Shown piece by piece: positions 36,610 to 44,653 of a stretch of DNA of 64,000 bases; within the stretch, counting starts at the first letter, position 1, and every line of letters begins with the position of its first letter. Source of the DNA: Pseudomonadota bacterium (lineage in GTDB: Bacteria; Pseudomonadota; Alphaproteobacteria; Azospirillales; Azospirillaceae); NCBI GenBank assembly GCA_023423695.1, contig JAFAFA010000126.1, positions 1 to 64,000 on the forward strand, read 5' to 3'. The position numbers were made by a program, and so were the translations under genes. Under the pieces are notes generated by a model. The model was not told where the DNA came from, did not search any database, and saw nothing but the letters and a program-made list of their open reading frames with translations.

Positions 36610-36819
36610 CGCTGCGGCGGACACCCCTTGGGCGCTGGGATCGGCGGACAAAACACTCTCCTCGCATCGCTCGCCGGGGCGGTGTGCAGGCCCCGGATGA
36701 ACCATCGACGCGATTGATAGCACATTCCGCGCGTCCGTCACCTGTCGCTGTCGCGCCGCATATATTTCACGATGTAAATATGTTCAATTGTCAATTCCAC
36801 ACAAATCACAAAAATGGGT

Positions 36820-36848
36820 TTGACCAAACTCCATCGAAAGGGTAGATA
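36820..36848 (+). promoter_or_regulatory. Sigma-70-like promoter of the methionine transport locus
   Basis: TTGACC (36820-36825) and TAGATA (36843-36848) are separated by exactly 17 bases in a locally AT-rich region. Transcription would start near 36855, about 25 bases before the riboswitch stem. The sequence just upstream (36770-36815) is unusually AT-rich and could hold an activator site. Confidence 0.75.
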
Positions 36849-36873
36849 AAAATTCATGGACGCCCCACCGGGG

Positions 36874-36932
36874 CATCCCGCGGCAATTTGACTTCTGCAG
36901 CTTGCGCCGCGTCACCAAACGCTAAAGCGCCA
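36874..36932 (+). promoter_or_regulatory. SAM-II riboswitch candidate upstream of the metQNI genes
   Basis: The sequence fits the SAM-II (metA motif, SAM_alpha) fold. A 6-bp P1 stem pairs 36879-36884 (CGCGGC) with 36906-36911 (GCCGCG). The loop starts AATTTG and contains GCTTGC just before the 3' strand. The downstream tail holds AAAC and the conserved GCTAAAG at 36921-36927. SAM-II elements occur mainly in alphaproteobacteria ahead of methionine genes and repress when S-adenosylmethionine is high. A second small hairpin (CCACGA/TCGTGG, 36930-36947) follows. The call rests on motif recall, without a covariance search. Confidence 0.82.
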
Positions 36933-36972
36933 CGATACCGGTCGTGGACCTCTTCAAGAAGGAGAGACCGGA

Positions 36973-37059
36973 ATGACATCGCGAGTTTCCGCTCCCCCAC
37001 CCGTGCTTCGGACCTTTTCCCCGGCCTGCATGATGCGCCCGGGCCTGTGTTGCCGCTGA
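36973..37059 (+). CDS. 28-codon leader ORF rich in Met and Cys, ending Cys-Cys-Arg
   Basis: A short ORF starts at ATG 36973 with AAGGAG eight bases upstream, the best ribosome-binding site in the region. It encodes MTSRVSAPPPVLRTFSPACM followed by MRPGLCCR and stops at TGA. Six of 28 residues contain sulfur, including adjacent Met-Met and a terminal Cys-Cys. It lies 41 bases after the SAM-II conserved GCTAAAG and ahead of the methionine transporter genes. That fits a sulfur-amino-acid-sensing leader peptide in which ribosome stalling controls downstream expression. That role is inference. Confidence 0.6.
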   Translation: MTSRVSAPPPVLRTFSPACMMRPGLCCR

Positions 37060-37174
37060 CCCAGCGGCCCCAAGACACAGCGCCCATCCCGCACATCCGC
37101 CAGTCCTGAACGCATTCGCGCCGCTGCCGCCCCGCATCCGCCGAGGGCCTGCCGCGCCAGGGGAGAGCCTCGCC

Positions 37175-37375
37175 ATGTCCCACGCCAACGCCTACGCCAT
37201 CGAAGTGCAGGGCCGGTCCGCCGGCATCGTCGTCGCCGAGCGCGGCGGCTTCACCTTCTTCGTGTCCGATTGGGCTTTCCGCGATCTCGACCGCCGCGTC
37301 TTCCGCAATGTCGGACAGGCCCAGCGCGCCGCCCACCAGCATTACAGCCGGCTGCCCGACACCCGGCGCCGCTGA
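37175..37375 (+). CDS. Small hypothetical protein (66 residues) between the leader and metQ
   Basis: This 66-residue ORF begins at ATG 37175 with GGGGAGAG about ten bases upstream and ends 45 bases before metQ. The product has short beta-like segments (AYAIEVQGRSAGIVVAERGG, FTFFVSDWAFRDLDRRVF) and a His/Arg-rich end (AAHQHYSRLPDTRRR). It has no signal peptide or membrane segment. I do not recognise the family. The coding-like composition and ribosome-binding site suggest it is real, and its place in the SAM-controlled transcript suggests a link to methionine or sulfur metabolism. Confidence 0.6.
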   Translation: MSHANAYAIEVQGRSAGIVVAERGGFTFFVSDWAFRDLDRRVFRNVGQAQRAAHQHYSRLPDTRRR

Positions 37376-37420
37376 GCCCACAACACAGAACCCGCCGCCA
37401 AAATCCTGAGGAAAGTCCCG

Positions 37421-38200
37421 ATGAAGCGTATCCTGATGTCGGTGGCCGTCGCCGCCGGCCTGCTGACCGCCGCGACCTCCGCCTTCGCCGCTCCGCTGAA
37501 GCTGGGCGTGTCGGCCGGCCCCTACGGTGAAATTCTCGAATTCACCGCCAAGCTGGCCGCCAAGGAGGGCATCGAGGCCCAGGTGATCGAGTTTACCGAC
37601 TGGAACATGCCCAACGCGGCGCTCCAGGCCGGCGACATCGACGCCAACAACTTCCAGCACCAGCCTTTCCTGGACAATCAGGTGAAGCAGCGCGGCTACG
37701 ACATCGTCTCCGTCGCCAAGAGCGTCGTGGTGCCGATGGGCGTCTACAGCAGCAAGGTGAAGGCGCTGGCCGACCTGAAGCCGGGCGCTTCGGTGTCGAT
37801 CCCCAACGACCCCACCAACGGCGCCCGCGCCCTGTTCCTGTTGGCCAAGGCCGGCGTGATCGGGCTGAAGGACGGGGCGGGGCTGAACACCACCATCGCC
37901 GACGTCGTGAACCCGAAGGGCATCAAGCTGGTGGAACTGGACGCCGCCCAGCTTCCGCGCTCGCTCGACGACGTGGATGCGTCGGTCATCACCCTCAACT
38001 ATGCCGTGCTGGCCGGGCTGGAGCCGAAGAAGGCGCTGGTGCTGGAGGATGACCAGTCGAAGTGGCATCTGGTCTGGGCGGTCCGCAAGGATCGCATGGA
38101 AGACCCGACGATCAAGCGCTTCATTGCGCTGTATCGTTCGCCCGAAGTGCGGCAGTTTATCGAAACGCGCTTCAACGGTTCCATCGTTCCGACTTGGTGA
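37421..38200 (+). CDS. metQ: Methionine ABC transporter substrate-binding protein (MetQ), copy 1
   Basis: This 259-residue periplasmic binding protein of the NlpA/MetQ family delivers D/L-methionine to MetNI. The signal peptide ends TSAFA at about residue 23. The mature protein has KLGVSAGPYGEILEF, IEFTDWNMPNAALQAGDIDA, NNFQHQPFLDNQVKQRGYDI and the ligand-region SIPNDPTNGARALFLL. Unlike classical MetQ lipoproteins there is no lipobox cysteine after the signal peptide, so it should be a free periplasmic protein. It is the first large gene under the SAM-II candidate and is followed by a terminator-like hairpin before metN. Confidence 0.93.
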   Translation: MKRILMSVAVAAGLLTAATSAFAAPLKLGVSAGPYGEILEFTAKLAAKEGIEAQVIEFTDWNMPNAALQAGDIDANNFQHQPFLDNQVKQRGYDIVSVAKSVVVPMGVYSSKVKALADLKPGASVSIPNDPTNGARALFLLAKAGVIGLKDGAGLNTTIADVVNPKGIKLVELDAAQLPRSLDDVDASVITLNYAVLAGLEPKKALVLEDDQSKWHLVWAVRKDRMEDPTIKRFIALYRSPEVRQFIETRFNGSIVPTW

Positions 38201-38209
38201 GGGGGCTGG

Positions 38210-38232
38210 GGGGACGCTGGACGTCCCCTTTT
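38210..38232 (+). terminator. Terminator-like hairpin between metQ and metN
   Basis: A perfect 7-bp stem (GGGGACG 38210-38216 with CGTCCCC 38222-38228) encloses the loop CTGGA and is followed by TTTT. It begins ten bases after the metQ stop and ends ten bases before metN. A leaky terminator here would give more binding protein than transporter, or protect the metQ mRNA 3' end. Confidence 0.75.
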
Positions 38233-38241
38233 GCCGAATAA

Positions 38242-39297
38242 ATGATGATAACGCTAACAAACATTCACAAGACTTATGCCGCCCGCGGCGGCGGGGCTCC
38301 GGTCCACGCGCTGGCCGACATCGACCTTTCCATCGGGCGCGGCGAGGTCTTCGGGATCATCGGCCGCTCCGGCGCCGGAAAGTCCACTCTGCTGCGCACG
38401 GTCAACCTGCTGGAAAGCCCGACCTCGGGCAGCGTAACGGTCGATGGGGTGGAGATGACCACCCTGTCGGCGGCGGAGCTGCGGCAGGCCCGCCATTCCA
38501 TCGGCATGATCTTCCAGCACTTCAACCTGCTGTCCTCGCGCACCGTCTTCGACAATGTGGCGCTGCCGCTGGAACTGGCGGGCATGCCCAAGGCGGAGAT
38601 CGGCCGGACGGTGGAGCCGCTGCTCGACCTCGTCGGGCTGGCCGACAAGCGCAACCGCTACCCGGCGGAGCTGTCGGGCGGGCAGAAGCAGCGCGTCGGC
38701 ATCGCCCGCGCGCTGGCCAGCAAGCCGAAGGTCCTGCTGTCGGACGAGGCGACCTCGGCGCTCGATCCGGAGACGACGACGCAGATCCTGCATCTGCTGG
38801 GCGACATCAACCGGCGGCTCGGCCTGACCATCGTCCTCATCACCCACGAGATCGCCGTCATCAAGGAGATCTGCCACAAGGTGGCGGTGATGGAAGGCGG
38901 CCGGGTGATCGAACAGGGACCGGTCTTCGACATCTTCGCCCACCCGAAGCACCCGACCACCCGCAGCTTCGTCGATCCCGTCATCAACCGCGGGATTCCC
39001 GACAGCCTGCGCGACCGGCTGTCGCCCCAGCCCGGCTTGGGGAGCAATCCGGTGCTGCGCATCACCTTCACCGGCGAGAAGGCGACCACCCCGGTCATCA
39101 GCGCCATCAGCCGTCAGTTGAACCTGGACCTGAACATCTGGCACGGCCAGATCGACGAGATCCAGGGCGCCCCCTTCGGCACGCTGGTGGTGGAGGCGCT
39201 GGGCGACACGGCCAAGGTCGATGCCGCCGTGGCACTGGTGAAAGAGAACAACCTGGGCGTCGAGGTGTTGGGCCATGCTCTCCCCGCAAATCATTGA
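38242..39297 (+). CDS. metN: Methionine ABC transporter ATP-binding protein
   Basis: This 351-residue ATPase powers methionine import. The motifs are Walker A GRSGAGKST, Q-loop IFQHFNLLSSRTVFDNVALP, signature LSGGQKQRVGIARAL, Walker B VLLSDEATSALDP and the switch His in ITHE. The C-terminal 80 residues form the NIL domain typical of MetN (LRITFTGEKATTPVISAISR, NNLGVEVLGHAL). That domain binds methionine and causes trans-inhibition. No good ribosome-binding site precedes ATG 38242, which follows a hairpin; tandem ATGs begin the gene. It overlaps metI by 23 bases. Confidence 0.97.
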   Translation: MMITLTNIHKTYAARGGGAPVHALADIDLSIGRGEVFGIIGRSGAGKSTLLRTVNLLESPTSGSVTVDGVEMTTLSAAELRQARHSIGMIFQHFNLLSSRTVFDNVALPLELAGMPKAEIGRTVEPLLDLVGLADKRNRYPAELSGGQKQRVGIARALASKPKVLLSDEATSALDPETTTQILHLLGDINRRLGLTIVLITHEIAVIKEICHKVAVMEGGRVIEQGPVFDIFAHPKHPTTRSFVDPVINRGIPDSLRDRLSPQPGLGSNPVLRITFTGEKATTPVISAISRQLNLDLNIWHGQIDEIQGAPFGTLVVEALGDTAKVDAAVALVKENNLGVEVLGHALPANH

Positions 39298-39943
39298 CCT
39301 GCTGATCAAGGGGCTGATCGACACGCTGCACATGGTTGCGGTGTCGGGCGCCATCGGGACGCTGATCGGGCTGCCCATCGGCGTGATGCTGGCCGTCACC
39401 GGGCGGGGCGAGCTGTTGCAGAACTTCGCCTTCAACAAGGTGATGGGGGCGGTGGTCAACATGACCCGCTCCACCCCCTTCATCATCCTGGTGGTGGCGA
39501 TCATCCCCTTCACCCGGCTGATCGCCGGCACCTCCATCGGCACCAGCGCCGCCATCGTGCCGCTGACCGTCGCCGCCGCTCCCTTCATCGCCCGCGTGGT
39601 GGAGAATGCGGTGCGCGAGGTCGACCGCGGTCTGGTCGAGGCGGCGCAGGCGATGGGCGCCACGCCCTTCCAGATCATCCGCAAGGTCCTGCTGCCGGAA
39701 GCCCTGCCGGGCATCGTCGCCGGCCTGACCCTGTCGGCGGTCAGCCTGATCGGCTATTCCGCCATGGTCGGCGCGGTCGGCGGCGGCGGTCTGGGCGATC
39801 TTGGCATCCGCTACGGCTATCAGCGCTTCCTGCCGGAGGTGATGCTGGCGGTGGTCATCGTGCTGATCGTGCTGGTGCAGATCGTCCAATCGACGGGCGA
39901 CCTGATCGCCCGCCGCGTCAACAAGCGTAACTTGAAGTCCTGA
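39275..39943 (+). CDS. metI: Methionine ABC transporter permease
   Basis: This 222-residue permease has five hydrophobic segments, beginning DTLHMVAVSGAIGTLIGLPI and ending with LAVVIVLIVLVQIVQSTGDL. The ATPase-contact EAA loop is visible as EAAQAMGATPFQIIRKVLLPEALPG, in two blocks. MetI characteristics include the motif NMTRSTPFIILVVAIIPFTR. It overlaps metN by 23 bases and precedes the second metQ by 26 bases, so the operon is metN-metI-metQ2. Confidence 0.97.
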   Translation: MLSPQIIDLLIKGLIDTLHMVAVSGAIGTLIGLPIGVMLAVTGRGELLQNFAFNKVMGAVVNMTRSTPFIILVVAIIPFTRLIAGTSIGTSAAIVPLTVAAAPFIARVVENAVREVDRGLVEAAQAMGATPFQIIRKVLLPEALPGIVAGLTLSAVSLIGYSAMVGAVGGGGLGDLGIRYGYQRFLPEVMLAVVIVLIVLVQIVQSTGDLIARRVNKRNLKS

Positions 39944-39969
39944 CCCAAGAAATTCGAGGAGTGTTCGAG

Positions 39970-40761
39970 ATGCTGCGCTTCCGTTCGCTGGCTTCCCTGC
40001 TGGCCGGCGCCGCCACCCTGGCCGTCGCGCTTGGCGCTTCCGCCGAGACCATCAAGGTCGGCGTCACCGCCGGCCCGCACGCCCAGATCCTGGAAGCGGT
40101 GAAGCCCATCGCCGCCAAGGACGGGCTGGACATCCAGATCCTGGAATTCACCGACTACGTCATCCCGAACCAGGCGCTGGCCGGCGGCGATCTGGACGCC
40201 AACAGCTTCCAGCACCAGCCCTATCTGGACAACCAGGTGAAGGACCGCGGCTTTGATCTGGTCAGCGTCGGCAAGACGGTGGTCTATCCGATCGGCATCT
40301 ATTCCAAGAAGGTGAAGAGCCTGGAGGAACTGCCGGCCGGCGCCAAGTTCGCCATCCCCAACGACCCGACCAACGGCGGCCGCGTCCTGCTGCTGCTGCA
40401 GGCCAAGGGCCTGATCAAGCTGAAGGACGGCGGCACCCTCAAGGCCTCGCCGATCGACATCGTCGAGAACCCGAAGAAGCTGGAGATCGTCGAACTGGAC
40501 GCCGCCCAGCTGCCGCGCTCGCTGGACGACGTGACGGTCGCCGCCATCAACACCAACTTCGCGCTGGAGGCCGGCCTCGACCCGGTCAAGGACGCCATCG
40601 CCCGCGAGGACGCCGACAGCCCCTATGCCAACATCATCGTCGTGCGCAAGGCCGACAAGGACAAGCCCTGGGTCGCCAAGCTGGTGAAGTCCTACAATAG
40701 CCCCGAGGTGAAGGAGTTCATCCTCACCAAGTTCAAGAACGCCGTGGTTCCGGCGTTCTGA
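39970..40761 (+). CDS. metQ: Methionine ABC transporter substrate-binding protein (MetQ), copy 2
   Basis: This 263-residue MetQ/NlpA-family protein has a signal peptide (SLLAGAATLAVALGASAE) without a lipobox cysteine. The mature protein reads TIKVGVTAGPHAQILEAVK, FTDYVIPNQALAGGDLDANS, FQHQPYLDNQVKDRGFDLVS and AIPNDPTNGGRVLLLL. The ATG at 39970 is preferred over GTG 39961 because GAGGA lies nine bases before it. It is similar along its full length to copy 1, so the transporter has two binding proteins, possibly for different methionine forms. Its 3' end overlaps the convergent TPR gene by 29 bases. Confidence 0.94.
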   Translation: MLRFRSLASLLAGAATLAVALGASAETIKVGVTAGPHAQILEAVKPIAAKDGLDIQILEFTDYVIPNQALAGGDLDANSFQHQPYLDNQVKDRGFDLVSVGKTVVYPIGIYSKKVKSLEELPAGAKFAIPNDPTNGGRVLLLLQAKGLIKLKDGGTLKASPIDIVENPKKLEIVELDAAQLPRSLDDVTVAAINTNFALEAGLDPVKDAIAREDADSPYANIIVVRKADKDKPWVAKLVKSYNSPEVKEFILTKFKNAVVPAF

Positions 40762-43700
40762 GAGCGTTGAGAGCACGTCCGGCGGCGCCCAGCGCGTCGC
40801 CGAGCGTCTCGCCCGGTTTTGGGCAGAACAGCCGCATCGACGGATACCAGGGCCGGCAGCCGGTGCCGAGCGCCGTCCAGTCCCCCGCCGGCCCGATCCG
40901 CCAGACTGGCACTCCCAGCGCGCCCGCCATCTCCGCCACCGACGTTCCGGCGGAGATCACGAGGTCCAGCGCCGCGGTCAGGGCGGCTGCCCCGTCGAGG
41001 TCGTTCCTCAGGTCGAGCGGCGGGCGGTGGATGGCGATGCCGAAGCGCGTTTCCGCCTCGGCGAGTTCGGCGTCGCAGTCGTCGTACTGGAGATTGATCA
41101 GGCGCAGGCCGGGCAGGGTGAGGATCGGCGCCCAGTCGGTCAGCGGCGCGTAGTTGGCGTCGCGCAAGGTGGTGCGCAGGCCGCTGCGCCAGCAGAAGCC
41201 TATATTCAATGCGGAGTTAGACCCCCACCCTGACCCTCCCCCGCTGGGCGGGGGAGGGGATTGGAGCTTTGTCAGCGCTCGGCGGCAGTCCCTCCCCCGC
41301 CCAGCGGGGGAGGTTAGGTGAGGGCAATCGTCGAGACCCAACCCACCCAACCACTCCCGCCACCGTTCCACCGCTGCCTCGGCCGGGTGCATCCAGCCGC
41401 CCCGCGCCGGAAAGCCCGTCAACCCCCAGCCCAGCCGCAGCGGCAGCGATCCCGCCGGGACGTGGCAATCCGCGTCCACCGGAACCGCCGTCGCCGCGCG
41501 CACCAGCGCTTCCGGGAAGGAGCGCGTGAACAGTGCGACCAGCCGCGGCTCGCACTCCACGATCACCCGGCCCCCCGCCCGTTCTGCGCGCGAGATCAGG
41601 TCGGCGTAGCAGGCGCTGTACATCAGCTCGTCGCCCACCCCCTGCTCGCGCCAGACAAGCACGGTCTTCCCCGTCAGGTCGCCGCCGTCCCAGGCCGGGA
41701 TGCGGAAGCGGCGGTCCGGCAGAGCCTGTCCGGCGGCGAAGCGGGCCTCCAGCCCGGTCCATCCGGTGCCGAGATCGCCGCGCGCCAGTGCCGCATAGCC
41801 GCGGTTGAAGGCGGCGAGCGTCAGGCTCGGGTCGTCCTCCGCCGCCTGCCGATAGGCTGCATCGGCCTGTTCCGGCCGGCCGGCGGCGTGCAGGGCATTG
41901 CCCAGATTGTAGCGCCACTCCGCCCGCCCGGGCTCCAGCGCCAGTGCCCGGCCCCAGCCCTTCAGCGCGGCATCCAACCGGCCCTGGCGCTGCCGCAGGT
42001 CGGCCAGTCCGGCCCAGCTGGCGCCGACGCCGGGAGCCAGCAGGATCACCCGCCACCATGCCAACCCCGCCGCGGCGCCGTCGCCCGCCCGCTCCAGCGC
42101 CAGGGCAAGGTTGCCGAGCGTGCCGAGGTCACCCGGACGGCCCTGGAGCGCCAGACGCAGATGCGCCACCGCCTCGGCCGGGCGGTCGAGCGCCAGCGCC
42201 GCCAGCCCGAGATTGCCGGTCGCCGAGGGGTCACCCGGACGCAGGCGAAGCGCCCGGGTCGCGGAACTCTCCGCCTCGGCAGCACGCGTGGTGTCGCGGA
42301 GCGCCTCGGCCGACAGCGCGGTCCAGGCCTCCGCCAAGACGGGATCGAGGGCGAGGGCCCGCCGGAAGGCCGGCAGCCCGTCGCCGCCCATCGCCTGCCG
42401 GGCGAGCCCGGCATTGGCCCACAGCCCGGCATGGAAGGGAGCGAGGCGCAGGGCCGCGTCGGTCGCCTCCGCCGCCTCAACCGCCGCCCCACGGGTCAGG
42501 CGCAGGGCACCGAGATTGCCGAGCGCCTCCACATCCTCGGGGTCGAGCGTGGCGGCAGCCAGCCAGTCGGCCTCGGCCTCGGCCATCGCACCCATGTCCT
42601 GGTGGGCCTGCGCGCGGCCCTTGTGGCGGCCGGCGCTCGGCTCCACGGCGATGGCGCGGGCCAGAAGGGTGACGGCGATGTCGGGCCGGCCGGCCTGACG
42701 GCCGAGCAGCCCATAGCCCTCCAGCGCCGCCGGCACCTCGCCGCCCTGGTCGAGGATGCGCTGATAGGCTTTCTCCGCCTCCGGCCAGCGGCCGGACCCA
42801 TGGAGGTCTTGCGCCTCCGCCAGCCAGTCGGCGACGGGCAAGGCGGGCACCAGACGGCGCAGCTCCACCGTCATGCGGACCAGCACCTCCGGCAGCCCTT
42901 CGCCGGGCTGTGCGCTCCACAGCCGCATCGACGGGAACCAGGGCCGCACGCCGCTGCCCAGCGCCGTCCAGTCGCCGGCCGGGCCGAAGCGCCAGACCGG
43001 CACGCCGAGCGCGCCGGCCATCTCGCCCACCGAACTCGCCACCGTCACCACGAGGTCGAGCCCGGCGATCAGCGCCGCCACCCCCTCCAGGTCGTTCTTC
43101 AGGTCGGTGTCCGGCCAGCGGTGGATGCGCAGGCCGAGTTGTGCTTCGACAGCGGCGATCTCCGCCTCGCGCCCGTCATATTGCAAGGTAATCGGGATCA
43201 GGCCGGGCAGGGTCAGCAGCGGCGCCCAGTCGCCGAGCGTCGTGTAGGAGGCCTTGCGCTCCCCCAGCATATTCTGGCTGCCCCAGCAGATGCCGACGCG
43301 CAAACCCGGCCCCAGCGCCGCCAGCCGGTCCTGCCACTCCGTCAGCCGGGCCGGGTCCGGCGCCAGCCAGGAGCGCCGGTCGGGAAAGGCGGACAGCGCC
43401 GGCCGCAGCAGCCGGGGCAGCGATCCAATCGGCAGATGGGCATCGGCATCGGTCGGATCGGCGGACTGAGCCCGCACCGTGACGCCGGGCAGGGCGCGGC
43501 CGACCAGCCCGGTCAACCGGGCATCGACCTCCACCACCAGATTGCCCGGTCCGATCGCGGCGGCGAGGTCGGGCAGGGCGGTGCCGAACATCAGCTCGTC
43601 GCCCAACCCCTGTTCGCGCCAGACCAGCAGGCGCCCGCCCGTGGCACCGTCCCAGGGCGGCAGCGTGAAGCTGCGCCCGGCCGAGACGCGGCGGGAGGCG

Positions 43701-44524
43701 AAACGCGCCTCGTACTCGTCCCACCCCTCCGCCAGCCACCCTTGTCCAAGCAGACGCAGGGCGAGGTTCCAGCGCGCCAGCGCGAAGCCGGGAGACAGGG
43801 CGAGCGCCTGACGGTACAGCGCTTCCGCCTCCCCGCCGCGGTCCTGGGCCTCGCGCAGCAGGGCGAGGTTCACCATGGTTTCAGCATCCCCGGGGGCGAT
43901 GCGCAGCGCCTCCAGATGTGCCGCCTCAGCCTCTTCCGCGCGGCCGGTCTCCTTCAGCACGACGCCGAGGTTGGTCAGGGCGGTGGCATGGCCGGGGTCG
44001 AGCCGCAGGGCGTGGCGCAACGCCACCTCCGCCTCGCCATACTCGTCCTGCGCCCGCAGCAGAGTGCCCAGATTGGCCCAGGCCTCGGCATAGCCGGCAT
44101 CGAGATCGAGCGCGCGGCGGTAATGGACGGCGGCATCATCCAGCCGGCCCTGCTCCTGCAGCGCGCTGCCCAGGCTGTTGTGGGCCTGCGGATAGGCCTC
44201 GCGCAGGGCGAGCGCCCGGCGGTATTCCGCCTCCGCTTCACCCAGCCGGCCGAGCGCATGGAGGGCGAGGCCGAGGTTGGCGTGCTGCTCCGCCATCCGT
44301 GGGCGCCGCGCGATGGCCTGGCCGATCAGCCGGACCGCCTCGGCATTCTGCCCGCGCTGGTGGTGCAGCACACCCAACAAATGCAGCGCATCGGGGTTGC
44401 TGCGGTCGGCCGCCAGCATGGCGCGGTAGGCGCGTTCCGCCCCGTCCAGGTCGCCGGCGCGGTGGCGGCCCAGCGCTTGGCCCAGCAGGGCGGCCAGTTC
44501 GGCGGCGGCGGAGGGTGGCGGCAT
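40733..44524 (-). CDS. Large TPR protein with two glycosyltransferase-like (heptosyltransferase/SPINDLY-type) domains
   Basis: This 1263-residue protein is an internal duplication. Each half has a TPR array followed by a GT-9/GT-B-like domain. The N-terminal half has about eight TPR units (GDLDGAERAYRAMLAADRSN, LGVVLKETGRAEEAEAAHL), then LLVWREQGLGDELMFGTALP, RVGICWGSQ and VVTVASSVGEMAGALGVPVW. The second half repeats TPRs, then VLVWREQGVGDELMYSACYA, IGFCWRSG and VISAGTSVAEMAGALGVPVW. The WREQG-GDEL and GxPVWR-GPAGDWTALG motifs are shared by both. Such proteins may glycosylate protein or surface sugars; the substrate is unknown. An in-frame palindromic repeat (41221-41324) adds about 35 residues in the last domain. 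The ATG at 44524 removes an unconserved 48-residue extension. Confidence 0.85.
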   Translation of the reverse strand: MPPPSAAAELAALLGQALGRHRAGDLDGAERAYRAMLAADRSNPDALHLLGVLHHQRGQNAEAVRLIGQAIARRPRMAEQHANLGLALHALGRLGEAEAEYRRALALREAYPQAHNSLGSALQEQGRLDDAAVHYRRALDLDAGYAEAWANLGTLLRAQDEYGEAEVALRHALRLDPGHATALTNLGVVLKETGRAEEAEAAHLEALRIAPGDAETMVNLALLREAQDRGGEAEALYRQALALSPGFALARWNLALRLLGQGWLAEGWDEYEARFASRRVSAGRSFTLPPWDGATGGRLLVWREQGLGDELMFGTALPDLAAAIGPGNLVVEVDARLTGLVGRALPGVTVRAQSADPTDADAHLPIGSLPRLLRPALSAFPDRRSWLAPDPARLTEWQDRLAALGPGLRVGICWGSQNMLGERKASYTTLGDWAPLLTLPGLIPITLQYDGREAEIAAVEAQLGLRIHRWPDTDLKNDLEGVAALIAGLDLVVTVASSVGEMAGALGVPVWRFGPAGDWTALGSGVRPWFPSMRLWSAQPGEGLPEVLVRMTVELRRLVPALPVADWLAEAQDLHGSGRWPEAEKAYQRILDQGGEVPAALEGYGLLGRQAGRPDIAVTLLARAIAVEPSAGRHKGRAQAHQDMGAMAEAEADWLAAATLDPEDVEALGNLGALRLTRGAAVEAAEATDAALRLAPFHAGLWANAGLARQAMGGDGLPAFRRALALDPVLAEAWTALSAEALRDTTRAAEAESSATRALRLRPGDPSATGNLGLAALALDRPAEAVAHLRLALQGRPGDLGTLGNLALALERAGDGAAAGLAWWRVILLAPGVGASWAGLADLRQRQGRLDAALKGWGRALALEPGRAEWRYNLGNALHAAGRPEQADAAYRQAAEDDPSLTLAAFNRGYAALARGDLGTGWTGLEARFAAGQALPDRRFRIPAWDGGDLTGKTVLVWREQGVGDELMYSACYADLISRAERAGGRVIVECEPRLVALFTRSFPEALVRAATAVPVDADCHVPAGSLPLRLGWGLTGFPARGGWMHPAEAAVERWREWLGGLGLDDCPHLTSPAGRGRDCRRALTKLQSPPPPSGGGSGWGSNSALNIGFCWRSGLRTTLRDANYAPLTDWAPILTLPGLRLINLQYDDCDAELAEAETRFGIAIHRPPLDLRNDLDGAAALTAALDLVISAGTSVAEMAGALGVPVWRIGPAGDWTALGTGCRPWYPSMRLFCPKPGETLGDALGAAGRALNALRTPEPRRS
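41221..41324. repeat. Palindromic repeat element inserted in-frame in the TPR gene
   Basis: Two copies of a GC palindrome (CCTCCCCCGCTGGGCGGGG at about 41235-41258 and its inverted form CCTCCCCCGCCCAGCGGGGG at about 41291-41312) flank a 35-base spacer. The outer flanks are also inverted (CCACCCTGACC against GGTTAGGTGAGGG). The arrangement is like a REP/BIME or small MITE. It is translated without a stop as a Pro/Ser/Gly/Arg-rich segment that the first half of the protein lacks. Confidence 0.8.
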
Positions 44525-44653
44525 GGAACGGGGGCCGGATCGAAGGAGGCGGTTCGTTTCGATAGCATGAGTCGGCCGGCCGCCGCGCCCGCAAAATCCC
44601 GGCGCCCATTCCGGACGATTATCAAGGGGACTGGCGTGACGACATTCATTCTG

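Noticed and set aside
36610..36741. Longer hisG product with 44 extra residues.
   Set aside because: The added segment has no similarity to HisG, and the family norm is matched from 36609.
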